Position numbers and translations under genes: made by a program. From Nocardioides cavernae (GTDB taxonomy: Bacteria; Actinomycetota; Actinomycetes; Propionibacteriales; Nocardioidaceae), in the NCBI RefSeq assembly GCF_016907475.1, contig NZ_JAFBCA010000001.1, forward strand, positions 2,418,001-2,482,000: a DNA stretch of 64,000 bases. Direction: 5' to 3'. Within the stretch, counting starts at the first letter, position 1. The number at the start of each line of letters is the position of its first letter. Below are positions 1 to 8,495 of the stretch, in pieces. Under the pieces are notes generated by a model. The model searched no databases and was not told where the DNA came from. It was given only the letters and a program-made list of their open reading frames with translations.

Positions 1-1
1 C

Positions 2-895
2 TCGTGGAGCGGCGTGGCCGAGCTGACCTGGCGTGTTCGCGGCTTCGACGAGGCGCCGGCGCGCAGCGACGTCGTCGTGAGCTTCGCTCCGAGTGGCGAT
101 GGACTGGGCATCGTGGAGTTCGCGTCGTCCGACGCAGCGGGGACGCGCCTGCCGTTGTGGCTCCGTGGCCGCCTGTCAGTCTCCCGGTCGGACGACGTCC
201 TCGTGATGGCGGACGGGCCCCCGAGCGTGGCCAAGGCTGCGGCCGCACGAACGGTGCGGGGCATCGACGTCGTACGTCGCGTCCTCCCGGACTGGAGCTC
301 GCCCGTCGTGGTGGAGGTGCCCGCCACAGCAGCCGCGCTCGACGAGACCCTAGGCGCGCGACCCGGGACGTACGCCGGGATCGCTGCGGTGACCGCCCCG
401 GTCGGACGAGCCTCGGACGGTGACGGGCCCGTCCACGTGTTCGTGAACCCTGACGTCAGCGACGGGCTGCGCCGCGTGGGCGCGCAGGTGGTCATGAGCC
501 ACGAGCTGGTGCATGTCGCGACCGATGCGGTTCGCAAGCCGGTCGAGCCGTGGCTGCTCGAGGGCTTCGCGGACTATGTCGCGCTCCGTGGCACGCGCCT
601 GCCGGACCGCGTCACGCTGGGGCGTGCCATCGCGGCGGCCAGGCGCGACGGCGTACCGGATGCATTGCCGACCGCGGCAGACTTCGACACTCGTACGCGC
701 GACCTGCAGGCCCGCTACGAGGAGGCGTGGCTCGCCTGTCGGATCATCGCCGAGAGGCTGGGGGAGGAGGGCCTGGTGCAGGTGTACGACGATGCCTCGA
801 GCCAACCTGTGACCGAGGCACTCGCGGCAGCCGGCCTTCCCGTCGGCGCCCTGTCGCACACTTGGCAAGAAGTGCTGCGCAAGATCGCGCGATGA
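2..895 (+). CDS. Gluzincin-type metallopeptidase-like protein (5' end outside window)
   Basis: The reading frame is open from the window edge, so the start is probably upstream; a GTG at 14 is only the first internal candidate. The motif SHELVHVAT carries HExxH (about residues 162-166 counted from the GTG at 14), and 20 or so residues later comes LLEGFADYVA, in which the Glu could be the third zinc ligand, as in the peptidase MA / gluzincin fold. The preceding segment resembles the usual non-catalytic N-terminal domain. No signal peptide can be seen because the 5' end is missing. It converges on the pilin genes across a strong hairpin. The zinc peptidase fold is well supported; substrate and location are unknown. 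Confidence 0.7.
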   Translation, partial: SWSGVAELTWRVRGFDEAPARSDVVVSFAPSGDGLGIVEFASSDAAGTRLPLWLRGRLSVSRSDDVLVMADGPPSVAKAAAARTVRGIDVVRRVLPDWSSPVVVEVPATAAALDETLGARPGTYAGIAAVTAPVGRASDGDGPVHVFVNPDVSDGLRRVGAQVVMSHELVHVATDAVRKPVEPWLLEGFADYVALRGTRLPDRVTLGRAIAAARRDGVPDALPTAADFDTRTRDLQARYEEAWLACRIIAERLGEEGLVQVYDDASSQPVTEALAAAGLPVGALSHTWQEVLRKIAR

Positions 896-913
896 CGCGC
901 TCAGAAATGCACC

Positions 914-941
914 GAAGGCGATCGGAGATCCGATCGCCTTC
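914..941. terminator. Perfect 12-bp hairpin between convergent genes
   Basis: GAAGGCGATCGG (914-925) pairs perfectly with CCGATCGCCTTC (930-941) around the loop AGAT. It lies between the stop of the metallopeptidase gene at 895 (plus strand) and the stop of the pilin gene at 1006 (minus strand). It therefore fits a bidirectional terminator, though a U-tract is weak on both sides, as is usual in high-GC actinobacteria. Confidence 0.75.
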
Positions 942-1005
942 AAGCGAATCTGGTGCAGCTGCGAAGTCCCCGACGCCGACTGGCACTGTCAGCCGCAACT
1001 CGACT

Positions 1006-1170
1006 CTAGTTACGGCCCAGTCGCGGAGGGATCTCCTGGAAGAGACTGAGCACTTCCTGTCCGAAGAAGCCGACGGTGATGATGATCGCAACGCCGATCA
1101 TCCCGAGCATGAGGCCGTACTCCACGGCCGTCGCTCCGCGCTCGTCGCGCCTTTGGTCGTTGCGGGTCAT
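1006..1170 (-). CDS. flp: Flp-family type IVb prepilin (second copy)
   Basis: A 54-residue protein with the Flp prepilin signature RGATAVEYGLM: a short basic N-terminus, a processing Gly, Glu at +5 of the mature protein, then a single hydrophobic helix (GMIGVAIIITVGFF). It would be cleaved by a TadV/CpaA prepilin peptidase and polymerised into a thin Flp pilus. The start at 1170 is chosen because a strong GGAGGGAG ribosome site lies just before it; an upstream in-frame start at 1209 would run into the hairpin region. It follows the first pilin gene after a strong hairpin, so it may be expressed at a different level. Confidence 0.9.
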   Translation of the reverse strand: MTRNDQRRDERGATAVEYGLMLGMIGVAIIITVGFFGQEVLSLFQEIPPRLGRN

Positions 1171-1197
1171 CGTCCTGCTCCCTCCTGCGTGAATGGC

Positions 1198-1234
1198 GAA
1201 GGCCGGCACCCGCGAGACGCGGGCGCCGGCCTTC
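1198..1234 (-). terminator. Long hairpin between the two pilin genes
   Basis: GAAGGCCGGC (1198-1207) pairs with GCCGGCCTTC (1225-1234). The inner arms CCCGCG and CGCGGG extend the stem, with one mismatch and a three-base loop. It starts 8 bp after the stop of the upstream pilin gene and ends 28 bp before the next pilin start. It is either a partial terminator or a 3'-end mRNA stabiliser giving high expression of the first pilin. Confidence 0.75.
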
Positions 1235-1241
1235 GGGTGGA

Positions 1242-1427
1242 TCAGCGGCCCTGCATGCCCGCGGTCATCTCGTCGAACAGGGTGACGAGCTCGTCGCCGA
1301 GGAGGCCGACGGTGGCAATGATGGCGGCGGCGATCAGCGCGACCATGAGGCCGTACTCAACGGCGGTGGCGCCCTTCTCGTCGTCCTTGCGGCCCGCGAG
1401 CATGATGGCGAAGAAGTTCTGCAGCAT
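1242..1427 (-). CDS. flp: Flp-family type IVb prepilin (first copy)
   Basis: A 61-residue prepilin. After a 20-residue leader comes KGATAVEYGLM, with the cleavage Gly and conserved Glu+5, then a hydrophobic helix (VALIAAAIIATVGLLG) and a short amphipathic C-terminus. It is the probable major subunit of the Tad pilus. The start at 1427 is preceded by an AAGGGG ribosome site; the ORF extends in frame to 1475 but that start has no comparable site. It is the first gene of a two-pilin unit, separated from the tad assembly operon by about 590 bp, which suggests its own promoter. Confidence 0.92.
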   Translation of the reverse strand: MLQNFFAIMLAGRKDDEKGATAVEYGLMVALIAAAIIATVGLLGDELVTLFDEMTAGMQGR

Positions 1428-2017
1428 GGTATTTCCCCTTGTTTCTGTCTGATGAGTCTCGGCTTCCGAGCCCACGAGGACCCGTCGAGAAGAACTCTGC
1501 CAAGATCGCGCGGTCGACGGATCAGGTGATCGGCTCCGTCTGGGTAGTTCCTTGTGACTATCTCCGCGCCACCCCTACGGCCGCGCGGACCACCGAACCG
1601 GCTAGCTGTACTGATGGGGCGGTGGTCAGTCCGGAGAAGGGTGCAACCGGCCGTGTCGTCGTCCCGGGCCTTGGCGTGTGGCGAGTCGGCTGTCGAAGGT
1701 CGTGCACCTCGTGGTGCCGATCTCGGGGACCTGGTGGGCGTCCTTGGGCCGGTGAGCGCGTTGGCTGCGAGCCGGCCTTCATCGCTGCGGTGGAACCGGA
1801 GGTGACCCACCTCCGCAGTGGGGATGGTGTGGAGCTGCTCCGAGCGACGTTGGACCGGGCCCGGGACGGTCGTGCTGGCTGCAGCGCCCCGGCTCACTGC
1901 GGCTCGGCCGACATCGCATCGGTATACGTGCTGACGGCGCACAGGATGGGGTAGCGCAAGGCTCGTCCTCGTACCCTGGGTCAGGACCGGGCCGACGTGC
2001 CGGGTCAGTACATCTAC
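1428..2017. other. Intergenic region upstream of the pilin genes
   Basis: About 590 bp without a gene I can support. Short ORFs on both strands here show no family resemblance and no ribosome site. The region should hold the minus-strand pilin promoter. A TAGTCAC sequence (minus strand, 1553-1559) partly matches the motif found upstream of cpaB and tadE. An 8-bp hairpin lies at 1797-1815. I saw no tRNA or riboswitch fold. Confidence 0.5.
1797..1815 (-). terminator. Short hairpin downstream of the response-regulator gene
   Basis: CGGAGGTG (1797-1804) and CACCTCCG (1808-1815) form a perfect 8-bp stem with a three-base loop. It lies about 200 bp past the stop of the response regulator that ends the tad operon. 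It could be that operon's terminator or an operator near the pilin promoter; the sequence alone does not decide. Confidence 0.4.
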
Positions 2018-2665
2018 TCAGAAACGCTGAGGGGAGGCGTGGTCGAGCATGCCGAGCCGCATCGCCGTCACCAGCGCCTGGGCGCGGTTGGCGGCGCCCA
2101 GCTTCTGGTAGATGTGGGTGATGTGGGTCTTCGCCGTCGACTCGCTCATGTAGAGCGACGAGGCGATCTCGCCCGTGCCGAGTCCGTCGGCCAGCAGGGC
2201 GAGCACCTCGGCCTCGCGACCTGACAGCTTGGGAGGCGCCGGGGACGTGGCGCGTCGCATGACCGCCTGGCTCAGGCCAGTACAGAGGAAGGTGCGCGGG
2301 GCGACCGCCGCGTGCTTGGCGGCGCTGACCACCTCCTTCGCCCGGGTGTCCTTGCCCACGAACGCTGAGGCGCCTGCCTCCATCGCCGCGAAGATGTGAT
2401 CGTCGCCGGCGTGCATGGTCAGAACCACGACGCCGGTGCTGTCGGAGGTGTCGCGGATCGCGCGCACCACGTCGAGGCCGTGCCCGTCCGGCAGCTGCAG
2501 ATCCGTGACGACGACGTCTGGCTGCAGCCCCTTCCACGCGGACACGCCCTCGGCAACGGTGCCTGCCTGTCCCACGACGGTCATGTCGACGTCACGCTCG
2601 AACGCTCGCGCCAGACCTTGGCGGATCAGCTCGTGGTCGTCAACCAGTAGCACAGTGGTGCCCAT
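2018..2665 (-). CDS. LuxR/NarL-type response regulator of the tad operon
   Basis: A 215-residue protein with an N-terminal receiver domain: acidic pair DD at 9-10, phospho-acceptor Asp55 in VVVTDLQLPD, and Lys105 in AFVGKD. A C-terminal LuxR helix-turn-helix follows at about 150-205 (LSGREAEVLALLADGL, then SESTAKTHITHIYQKL). The start at 2665 has an AGGAGA ribosome site; the frame stays open further upstream but that part is shadow of the kinase gene. It overlaps the kinase gene by 26 bp, implying translational coupling. It is the last gene of the tad operon, so it probably controls pilus genes, perhaps through the CTAGTCA motif found upstream of them. Confidence 0.92.
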   Translation of the reverse strand: MGTTVLLVDDHELIRQGLARAFERDVDMTVVGQAGTVAEGVSAWKGLQPDVVVTDLQLPDGHGLDVVRAIRDTSDSTGVVVLTMHAGDDHIFAAMEAGASAFVGKDTRAKEVVSAAKHAAVAPRTFLCTGLSQAVMRRATSPAPPKLSGREAEVLALLADGLGTGEIASSLYMSESTAKTHITHIYQKLGAANRAQALVTAMRLGMLDHASPQRF

Positions 2666-4226
2666 GGGCGGTCTCTCCTTCTGACGTGACGGTCGATGGT
2701 GATCGCAGGCAGACGACGGTCCCGCCGTCGTCTCGGGGAGTGACCTCGAGTCGGGCGCCGACGCCTTCGGCCCTCTCCCGCATGGTCTGAAGTCCCCAGT
2801 GGTGCTCGCGTGGTTCGGCGTTGCCGACCCCGTCGTCCGCCACCTCCAGCCGGAGGGTGTCCCCGTCGGAGTCGAAGGTGACCCACAGGTTGTTGGCCCG
2901 GGCGTGCTTCCTGACGTTGCCGATGGCCTCTTGGGCCACGCGAAGCACCTCCGTTGCCGTGCGGGGAGTGAGCGGCGGCCCGGACTCCGCAAGCGAGAGA
3001 TGCACCTGGAGGCCCGAGGTGTGGGACACCTCGCGGGCATAGTCGGCGAGCGAGCTCGACACCCGACCGTCGGTGACCTCGTGGCGCAGGTCGAAGATGG
3101 AGAACCTGATCTCCGAGACGAGGCGTGTGATCTCTGCTCGAAGCGTCGACGCGAGCTCCCGGGTCAGCTCCTGGTCGCTGATCGACTCGATCTCGTCGAC
3201 GATGTATCCAAGCCCGACGATCTCCTGGGCGACGCCGTCGTGCATGTCGCGGGCGATGCGGTTGCGCTCCTCGGAGGTGGCGAGCGTGCGCACGTCCTCG
3301 AAGAGCACGGCCGTGTCGAGCCTGAGGGCAAATTCGTCGGCCACCTCGCGCGCGCGTCCGTCGAGTTCCTCGGTCCAACGGGGGACGCCTACGACGACGC
3401 AGTAGCCCAGGACCTGCTGAGACCCTCGCAGCGGCACCACCGCTGCACCAGGCGTCCGCTCGGCCTCGGGAAGGTGGATCTCGTGGAGCAGGCGGTCCAC
3501 GTCACCGCCCGGGTTGATCGCGCGGAGCGGCTGGTCCTGGTCGACGACGAAGACGGTGCAGCGTGCGCCCGCCGTGGCCCGTAGCATCGCCGTCTCGAGC
3601 TCGGTCGCCAAGGAGGCACTGTCCAGACCTACGGTTCCGGACGCTGCCAGCTGGTGGAACCGGGCCATCAGGTGGTGCGCAGCGGCATAGGGGGCCTCGC
3701 GAGCGGCCAAGTCCCGGTTCCCGCGTGACTGCCAGCTCGCCAGCAACCCGACGCCGAGCCCGATGGTGAGCCACGGCAGTACACCTGTGGCTCGCTCAGC
3801 CACATCGCCTGACGGATCGGTGGCCAGGGTCGCCGCGGTGGCCAGGCCGGCGATCAGCGTCACGTTCAACGTGGTCACGAGGCCGTGCCGGACACCTGCG
3901 ACGACGGCGGGGAAGGCCAGGCAGGCACCCAGGCCGACGGTGGAGTCCGTGGCGACGATGACGGTGGGCACGACGACCGCCTCGGCGACGGCGTACCAGT
4001 GCGTCGGCTGCCCGCGCGACTTCCACTCGAGCAGGGACATCACCAGGGTGACGAGCAGAATCACGACCAGGGCGGGCGCCGATCCCACCAGCACGCCGTC
4101 GCTGATGGCCGCGCCCGTGGCCAGGGCGACGGCGAAGACGCGTACGGCGGTCGTCGTCCTCCAGGCGTTGACGGCCGATCGCGTCGGCGCGGCGTCACCC
4201 GGCTGTCGGACGCGGGACCACGTCAT
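2640..4226 (-). CDS. NarL-family sensor histidine kinase of the tad operon
   Basis: A 528-residue membrane sensor kinase. Hydrophobic segments fill about residues 28-165 (for example VRVFAVALATGAAI and ALVVILLVTLVMSLL). A GAF-like region (about 185-310) follows, then a HisKA_3 phosphoacceptor with His329 in RDMHDGVAQEIVG, then a HATPase_c domain with N box EAIGNVRKHA and G boxes ADDGVG and WGLQTMRERA. It is the cognate partner of the overlapping response regulator. Its start codon shares one base with the tadC stop, so it is embedded in the tad operon. The signal it senses is unknown. Confidence 0.9.
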   Translation of the reverse strand: MTWSRVRQPGDAAPTRSAVNAWRTTTAVRVFAVALATGAAISDGVLVGSAPALVVILLVTLVMSLLEWKSRGQPTHWYAVAEAVVVPTVIVATDSTVGLGACLAFPAVVAGVRHGLVTTLNVTLIAGLATAATLATDPSGDVAERATGVLPWLTIGLGVGLLASWQSRGNRDLAAREAPYAAAHHLMARFHQLAASGTVGLDSASLATELETAMLRATAGARCTVFVVDQDQPLRAINPGGDVDRLLHEIHLPEAERTPGAAVVPLRGSQQVLGYCVVVGVPRWTEELDGRAREVADEFALRLDTAVLFEDVRTLATSEERNRIARDMHDGVAQEIVGLGYIVDEIESISDQELTRELASTLRAEITRLVSEIRFSIFDLRHEVTDGRVSSSLADYAREVSHTSGLQVHLSLAESGPPLTPRTATEVLRVAQEAIGNVRKHARANNLWVTFDSDGDTLRLEVADDGVGNAEPREHHWGLQTMRERAEGVGARLEVTPRDDGGTVVCLRSPSTVTSEGETAHGHHCATG

Positions 4227-5161
4227 CAGTTCGAGCTGAAGTTCTCGGCGATGGAGATGCCAGCGGGGCCGAGGATGACGAGGAACAGGCAGGGCAGGAT
4301 GAACATGACGAGCGGGATCATCATCCGCACGGGGACCTGCTGGGCCTTCTCCTCGGCACGCTGGCGTCTCTTGGTGCGCATCTCCTGACTCTGGATGCGC
4401 AGCACGCGGGCGATGGGGATGCCCAGGCTGTCGGCCTGGACCATCGCGAGACAGAAGGACTTGAGGTCGGGCAGGGACGTCCGCTCGGCCATGGCGCGCA
4501 TCGCGTCAGAGCGGCCCACGCCGATCTGCATCTCCTGCAAGAGACGGGCGAACTCGCTGGACAACGGACCGTCGCTGTTCTTGGCCACCCGACTGACCGC
4601 GGCGTCGAAGCCGAGGCCGGCCTCGACCGAGATGGTGAGCAGGTCCATCGCGTCGGGCAGGCCGTTGCGCATCTGGGTGGCGCGCTTCGTGCCCGCGTTG
4701 TAGAGCAGGATGTTGGGCAGCACGTAGCCGAAGGCCGCGGCGATGCCGGTGGCGAGCAGCACCCGGTAGAACGGCCAGCTCAGGCCGAGGAGGTACAGGA
4801 ACGCCAGCACACCGATGACTCCGAGCCCGAGGACCTTGAGACCGATGATGCGGTTCACGTCCCAGGCTGGCGGGTTGCCCGCCACGTTGAGTCGGTACTG
4901 GATCTTCTTCGCCGTGTCGGCCCGGACGAGCCGCCGTCCGGCGACGACCAGGCGATCCCCCATCGGTCCGATGACGCGCTCGACGAAGGGTCGATCGATC
5001 TCGTCCTTGAGTGCGGCGGGGGCGCTGTCGATAGCCTGAATCGCGGCCACCGAGCGGGCCACGCCGCGTCGCTCGGCGGTCGCCACACCGATGATGGACA
5101 AGGCGAGGGTCACGCCTGCGCACAGCAAGGCAGCTCCGGCCAGCATGATCGTCGTTTCCAT
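4226..5161 (-). CDS. tadC: TadC: inner-membrane platform protein of the Flp pilus machine
   Basis: A 311-residue type II secretion F-domain protein. An N-terminal membrane helix (about 5-27) and paired helices (about 105-150) precede the T2SSF domain (NGLPDAMDLLTISVEAGLGFDAA, about 165-290), with a C-terminal helix (MIPLVMFILPCLFLVILG). With TadB it forms the membrane platform on which the TadA ATPase acts. It starts one base after the tadB stop and its stop shares a base with the kinase start. Length and layout are normal for TadC. Confidence 0.93.
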   Translation of the reverse strand: METTIMLAGAALLCAGVTLALSIIGVATAERRGVARSVAAIQAIDSAPAALKDEIDRPFVERVIGPMGDRLVVAGRRLVRADTAKKIQYRLNVAGNPPAWDVNRIIGLKVLGLGVIGVLAFLYLLGLSWPFYRVLLATGIAAAFGYVLPNILLYNAGTKRATQMRNGLPDAMDLLTISVEAGLGFDAAVSRVAKNSDGPLSSEFARLLQEMQIGVGRSDAMRAMAERTSLPDLKSFCLAMVQADSLGIPIARVLRIQSQEMRTKRRQRAEEKAQQVPVRMMIPLVMFILPCLFLVILGPAGISIAENFSSN

Positions 5162-5162
5162 C

Positions 5163-7064
5163 TCAGACCTCTACCTTCGCGAGCTTGGCCATGGCGAAAC
5201 CGCCGAGCGCGAGCAGGAAGCCGGCGACCACGATGAGGATCCAGCCAGTCATCGTCGTGTAGAGCACCTCGACGTAGTCTGGGTTGGCGAACATCATGTA
5301 GAAGAACAGTCCCGGTGGCAGAGCGGTCAGGATGTAGCCCGACAGCCGGCCCTCGGCACTGAGCGCGCGCACCTGTCGACGCAGGTAGTCGCGCTCGCGA
5401 AGCGTGTCCGCAACTGTGTGCAGGATCTCGGCCAGGTTTCCGCCGACCTCGCGCTGGATGCGGATGGCCATCACGATCCACGAGAAGTCCTCGCTCTGCA
5501 TCCTCTCGCCGACGCCTTCGAGAGCATCGGTGATGTCGACCCCGAGGCGTTGCTCGATGAGCGCTCGGCGGAGCTCTCCTGCCATCGGCTCATTGCCCTC
5601 GCGGACGACGCTGTCGACGGCTTGGGGGAGCGAGAGACCTGCCTGCAGGCCGCCAGCCATGAGGCCCAGCGTCTCGGCGAGCTGGCTGTTGAACGTCCTG
5701 AGCCGGCGGACGTGCCGGATCTTGAGGTAGAGCCACGGCCCGACGAGTCCAAGGACGAGCCCCATCACCGCGAACCCGGCGCCGCTCAGAACGAACCCTG
5801 CCACAGCAGCGCCGACGGCGATCGCGGCGTGGAGAAGCAACCACTCGGACGCGGTGAGCGCCGAGCCCGCTCCGGCGAGGCGCCCGGAGATGCGACCTTC
5901 CAGGTCCTTCGAGACGACTTTGTCTGTCAAGGCCACTGCCGATCCACGCAGGTCAGCGCCGGTGTTGCCCTTCCGCTTGCCGCCTCCGGCGCTGCTCTTG
6001 CCGAAGTAGGCGTCGATCCGGCGATCGGCCGAGGACCGGTTCGGACCGGCGATCGCCACGGCGAGGACCCCAGCCAGGCCGAGCGCGAGCGCGAGGGCGC
6101 CGCCGAGCATGCCGGGCGTGCCCACGAGCGCGTGGCCAGAGGACACGAGGTCGGGCGCGGATGAGGGAACCCCGAGCGAGATGAAGGCCGAGTCCGTGTA
6201 GGACGTCTCGTCGGCGTCGACGGTGATGCCGAGATTGACCTCCGCCGCCACGTCATCTGGACGCTCGAAGGTCACGAGGAGCTGCTGGGCAAGCGCATTC
6301 GCCTGCGCGGAGAACACGGACTGCAGGGCGCCTTGCTCGGACGGGATCACCTGGCCACCAGTGCCTTCCGCGAGGGTCGCCATGGTCTCGGCGTTCCCGG
6401 GGTTGGCCAAGGACACGACGTCGACGACGACACCGTTGTCCTGGGCGTCCTTGGTGACCACCTCCAGTGTGGTGGAGCTGTTGGTGTCGCCGCCGTCTGA
6501 CAGCACCAGGAGCGAGCGCGACCCGTCGGTCCCGACCTGGGCGAGACCCTCGGCCATCGCGTCGTACACCGCGGTGCCCTTGCGCAGCGTGACGTCGGCA
6601 AGCGCGGCGCGCACGGCCTCGTGGTCGAGGGTTGGCTTGATGACGTCGCCGAGGTCGCCGGCGAAGGGGATCAGCCCGATGCGTACGTCCGGGGGAGCTG
6701 CCGCAAGGAACGCGTCGACCGCTGCGACGGCCGAGGCGAACTTGCCACCCTGTTGCATGCTGTTGCTCGCGTCGAGAACAAGCACGGTCGTACGCGTGAC
6801 GTCGCCAGCCGCAATGCTCTTTGCGGAGGATTCGACGGCTCGTCCGTCGACCTCAACCCGGACGGACGCGGGGTCCACTGCTGCGTCGCCGGGAATTCCG
6901 TCGACGGCGACCACCATCGACACCTTCCCGTCGACGGACTCGACGTGGTCGATGTTGACCTCGTCGGCCGCGTGCGCCGGTGCCGTCACAGCCAGGAGGA
7001 CCAGCCCTCCCAAGAGCAGCGCCGCTGCCCGTCGCGGTGCTCGCGAGGCGTTGGACAGCTTCAT
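5163..7064 (-). CDS. tadB: Fusion of a secreted VWA domain with TadB
   Basis: A 633-residue protein, about twice the length of ordinary TadB. It begins with a signal peptide (about 10-32, ending APAHA). A von Willebrand A domain (about 90-265) has a complete MIDAS motif DASNS at 98-102 and a later Thr/Asp-bearing segment (LSDGGDT). A membrane helix at about 318-340 leads into the cytoplasmic and membrane TadB part, with a T2SSF domain (AETLGLMAGGLQAGLSLPQA) and C-terminal helices. The VWA part would lie outside the membrane, where it could bind pilin, a pseudopilin or a surface ligand. It overlaps tadA by 4 bp. The fusion is one continuous frame with no sign of frameshift. Confidence 0.92.
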   Translation of the reverse strand: MKLSNASRAPRRAAALLLGGLVLLAVTAPAHAADEVNIDHVESVDGKVSMVVAVDGIPGDAAVDPASVRVEVDGRAVESSAKSIAAGDVTRTTVLVLDASNSMQQGGKFASAVAAVDAFLAAAPPDVRIGLIPFAGDLGDVIKPTLDHEAVRAALADVTLRKGTAVYDAMAEGLAQVGTDGSRSLLVLSDGGDTNSSTTLEVVTKDAQDNGVVVDVVSLANPGNAETMATLAEGTGGQVIPSEQGALQSVFSAQANALAQQLLVTFERPDDVAAEVNLGITVDADETSYTDSAFISLGVPSSAPDLVSSGHALVGTPGMLGGALALALGLAGVLAVAIAGPNRSSADRRIDAYFGKSSAGGGKRKGNTGADLRGSAVALTDKVVSKDLEGRISGRLAGAGSALTASEWLLLHAAIAVGAAVAGFVLSGAGFAVMGLVLGLVGPWLYLKIRHVRRLRTFNSQLAETLGLMAGGLQAGLSLPQAVDSVVREGNEPMAGELRRALIEQRLGVDITDALEGVGERMQSEDFSWIVMAIRIQREVGGNLAEILHTVADTLRERDYLRRQVRALSAEGRLSGYILTALPPGLFFYMMFANPDYVEVLYTTMTGWILIVVAGFLLALGGFAMAKLAKVEV

Positions 7065-8494
7065 CGAAGGGTTCCGCCGGTGGCGAAGATGGCGGGATCG
7101 ACGTGCACGCCGTGGTCGGTGAGACGCTCCAGGAAGCGGGGCCGCAGGCCCATCGACAGCAGCCCCCCCTTGAACTTCCCGTTCTCGTCGAGGCCGGCGG
7201 CGTAGTCGAAGAGGAACACGTCCTGCGTCGTGATGATGTCGCCCTCCATGCCGACGATCTCCGTGATCGCGGTGATGCGGCGGGTGCCGTCCTTGAGACG
7301 GGTCTGCTGGATGATCAGGTCGACGGCGCTCGCGACCTGCTCGCGGATTGCCCGGACCGGCAGGTCCATGCCGGCCATCAGGACCATCGTCTCGAGGCGG
7401 GCGAGCGCGTCGCGCGGAGTGTTGGCGTGCAGCGTCGAGATGGAGCCGTCGTGTCCGGTGTTCATCGCCTGGAGCATGTCGAGGGCGGCGGCGTCACGGA
7501 TCTCGCCGACCACGACGCGGTCAGGCCGCATGCGCAGTGAGTTCTTCACGAGGTCGCGGATGGTCACTGCGCCCTTTCCCTCGATGTTGGCCGGCCGGGA
7601 CTCGAGCCTGAGCACGTGATCCTGGCCGAGCCGGAGCTCGGCGGCGTCCTCGATGGTGACGATGCGCTCGTCCTCCGGGATGAAGGCCGACAGGACGTTG
7701 AGGGTCGTCGTCTTGCCGGAGCCGGTGCCGCCCGACACGAGGATGTTGAGCCGCCCCCGCACGCACCCTTCGAGCAGCCCCGCCGAGGCGGGCGTGAGGG
7801 TGCCGAAGCTGATCAGGTCGTCAACGGTGTAGGGGTCCTCGGAGAACTTTCGGATCGTGAGCTTGGAGCCGTCCAGCGCCAGTGGCGGAATGATGGCGTT
7901 GACACGGCTCCCGTCGGGGAGTCGCGCGTCACACATGGGGCTCGTCTCGTCGACGCGGCGCCCGATCTTGCTCACGATCTTGTCGATGGTGCGGCGCAGG
8001 TGCGCCTCGTCGGTGAACGCCGTGTCGACCTTGACCAGCTTGCCGCTGCGCTCGACGAAGATGTCCTTGTAGGAGTTGACCATCACCTCGGACAGGCTGG
8101 GGTCGCGCAGCAGGGGCTCGATCGGGCCGTAGCCGAGGATGTCGTCCGCGATCTCCTGTGACACCCGGGTGCGATCCGCCGACGACATCGGGATGTCGGC
8201 GTCGGCGATGGCCGTCTGGAGTGCGAGGCGCACCTGCTGCTCCAGCTCGGACTGCGTCATGTGGGCGTCGTAGAGCTTCGGGCCGAGTGCCTCGACGAGG
8301 CGCTGGTGGACGATCCGCTTGAGGTCCTGGAAGGGATCGCTCTTCGGCGTGCCGGCGCGCTTCTTGGCGTCGCTGGCTGAGGGGCGCGCGACGGTCGCTG
8401 TCGCGCTCGGCGAACCCGCAGCAGCGCCGGGGACGGTGTCGGACGGTTCGGCATTGCGGCTGCGCGCGGCTGCCAGGCGATCGGTCAGACTCAC
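7061..8494 (-). CDS. tadA: TadA/CpaF: secretion ATPase that drives Flp pilus assembly
   Basis: A 477-residue type II/IV secretion ATPase. It has a helical N-domain (about 60-170), then the RecA-like domain with Walker A GGTGSGKTTTLN (about 253-264), an Asp-box region ERIVTIEDAAEL, Walker B VVVGEIRDA, and a His-box region TGHDGSISTLHANTP. The hexameric cytoplasmic motor would act on TadB/TadC. It overlaps the VWA-TadB gene by 4 bp and follows tadZ with one base between. The Ala-rich 50-residue N-terminus is variable in the family. Confidence 0.95.
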   Translation of the reverse strand: MSLTDRLAAARSRNAEPSDTVPGAAAGSPSATATVARPSASDAKKRAGTPKSDPFQDLKRIVHQRLVEALGPKLYDAHMTQSELEQQVRLALQTAIADADIPMSSADRTRVSQEIADDILGYGPIEPLLRDPSLSEVMVNSYKDIFVERSGKLVKVDTAFTDEAHLRRTIDKIVSKIGRRVDETSPMCDARLPDGSRVNAIIPPLALDGSKLTIRKFSEDPYTVDDLISFGTLTPASAGLLEGCVRGRLNILVSGGTGSGKTTTLNVLSAFIPEDERIVTIEDAAELRLGQDHVLRLESRPANIEGKGAVTIRDLVKNSLRMRPDRVVVGEIRDAAALDMLQAMNTGHDGSISTLHANTPRDALARLETMVLMAGMDLPVRAIREQVASAVDLIIQQTRLKDGTRRITAITEIVGMEGDIITTQDVFLFDYAAGLDENGKFKGGLLSMGLRPRFLERLTDHGVHVDPAIFATGGTLR

Positions 8495-8495
8495 G

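Noticed and set aside
1553..1559. TAGTCAC upstream of the first pilin gene as a third full copy of the tad motif
   Set aside because: Only seven bases match and the TTCGGG half is missing, so it is mentioned but not claimed as a site.
1439..1954. A 171-codon plus-strand ORF in the gap upstream of the pilin genes
   Set aside because: Composition is that of random high-GC sequence, there is no ribosome site and no family resemblance, and similar-length ORFs exist on the other strand.
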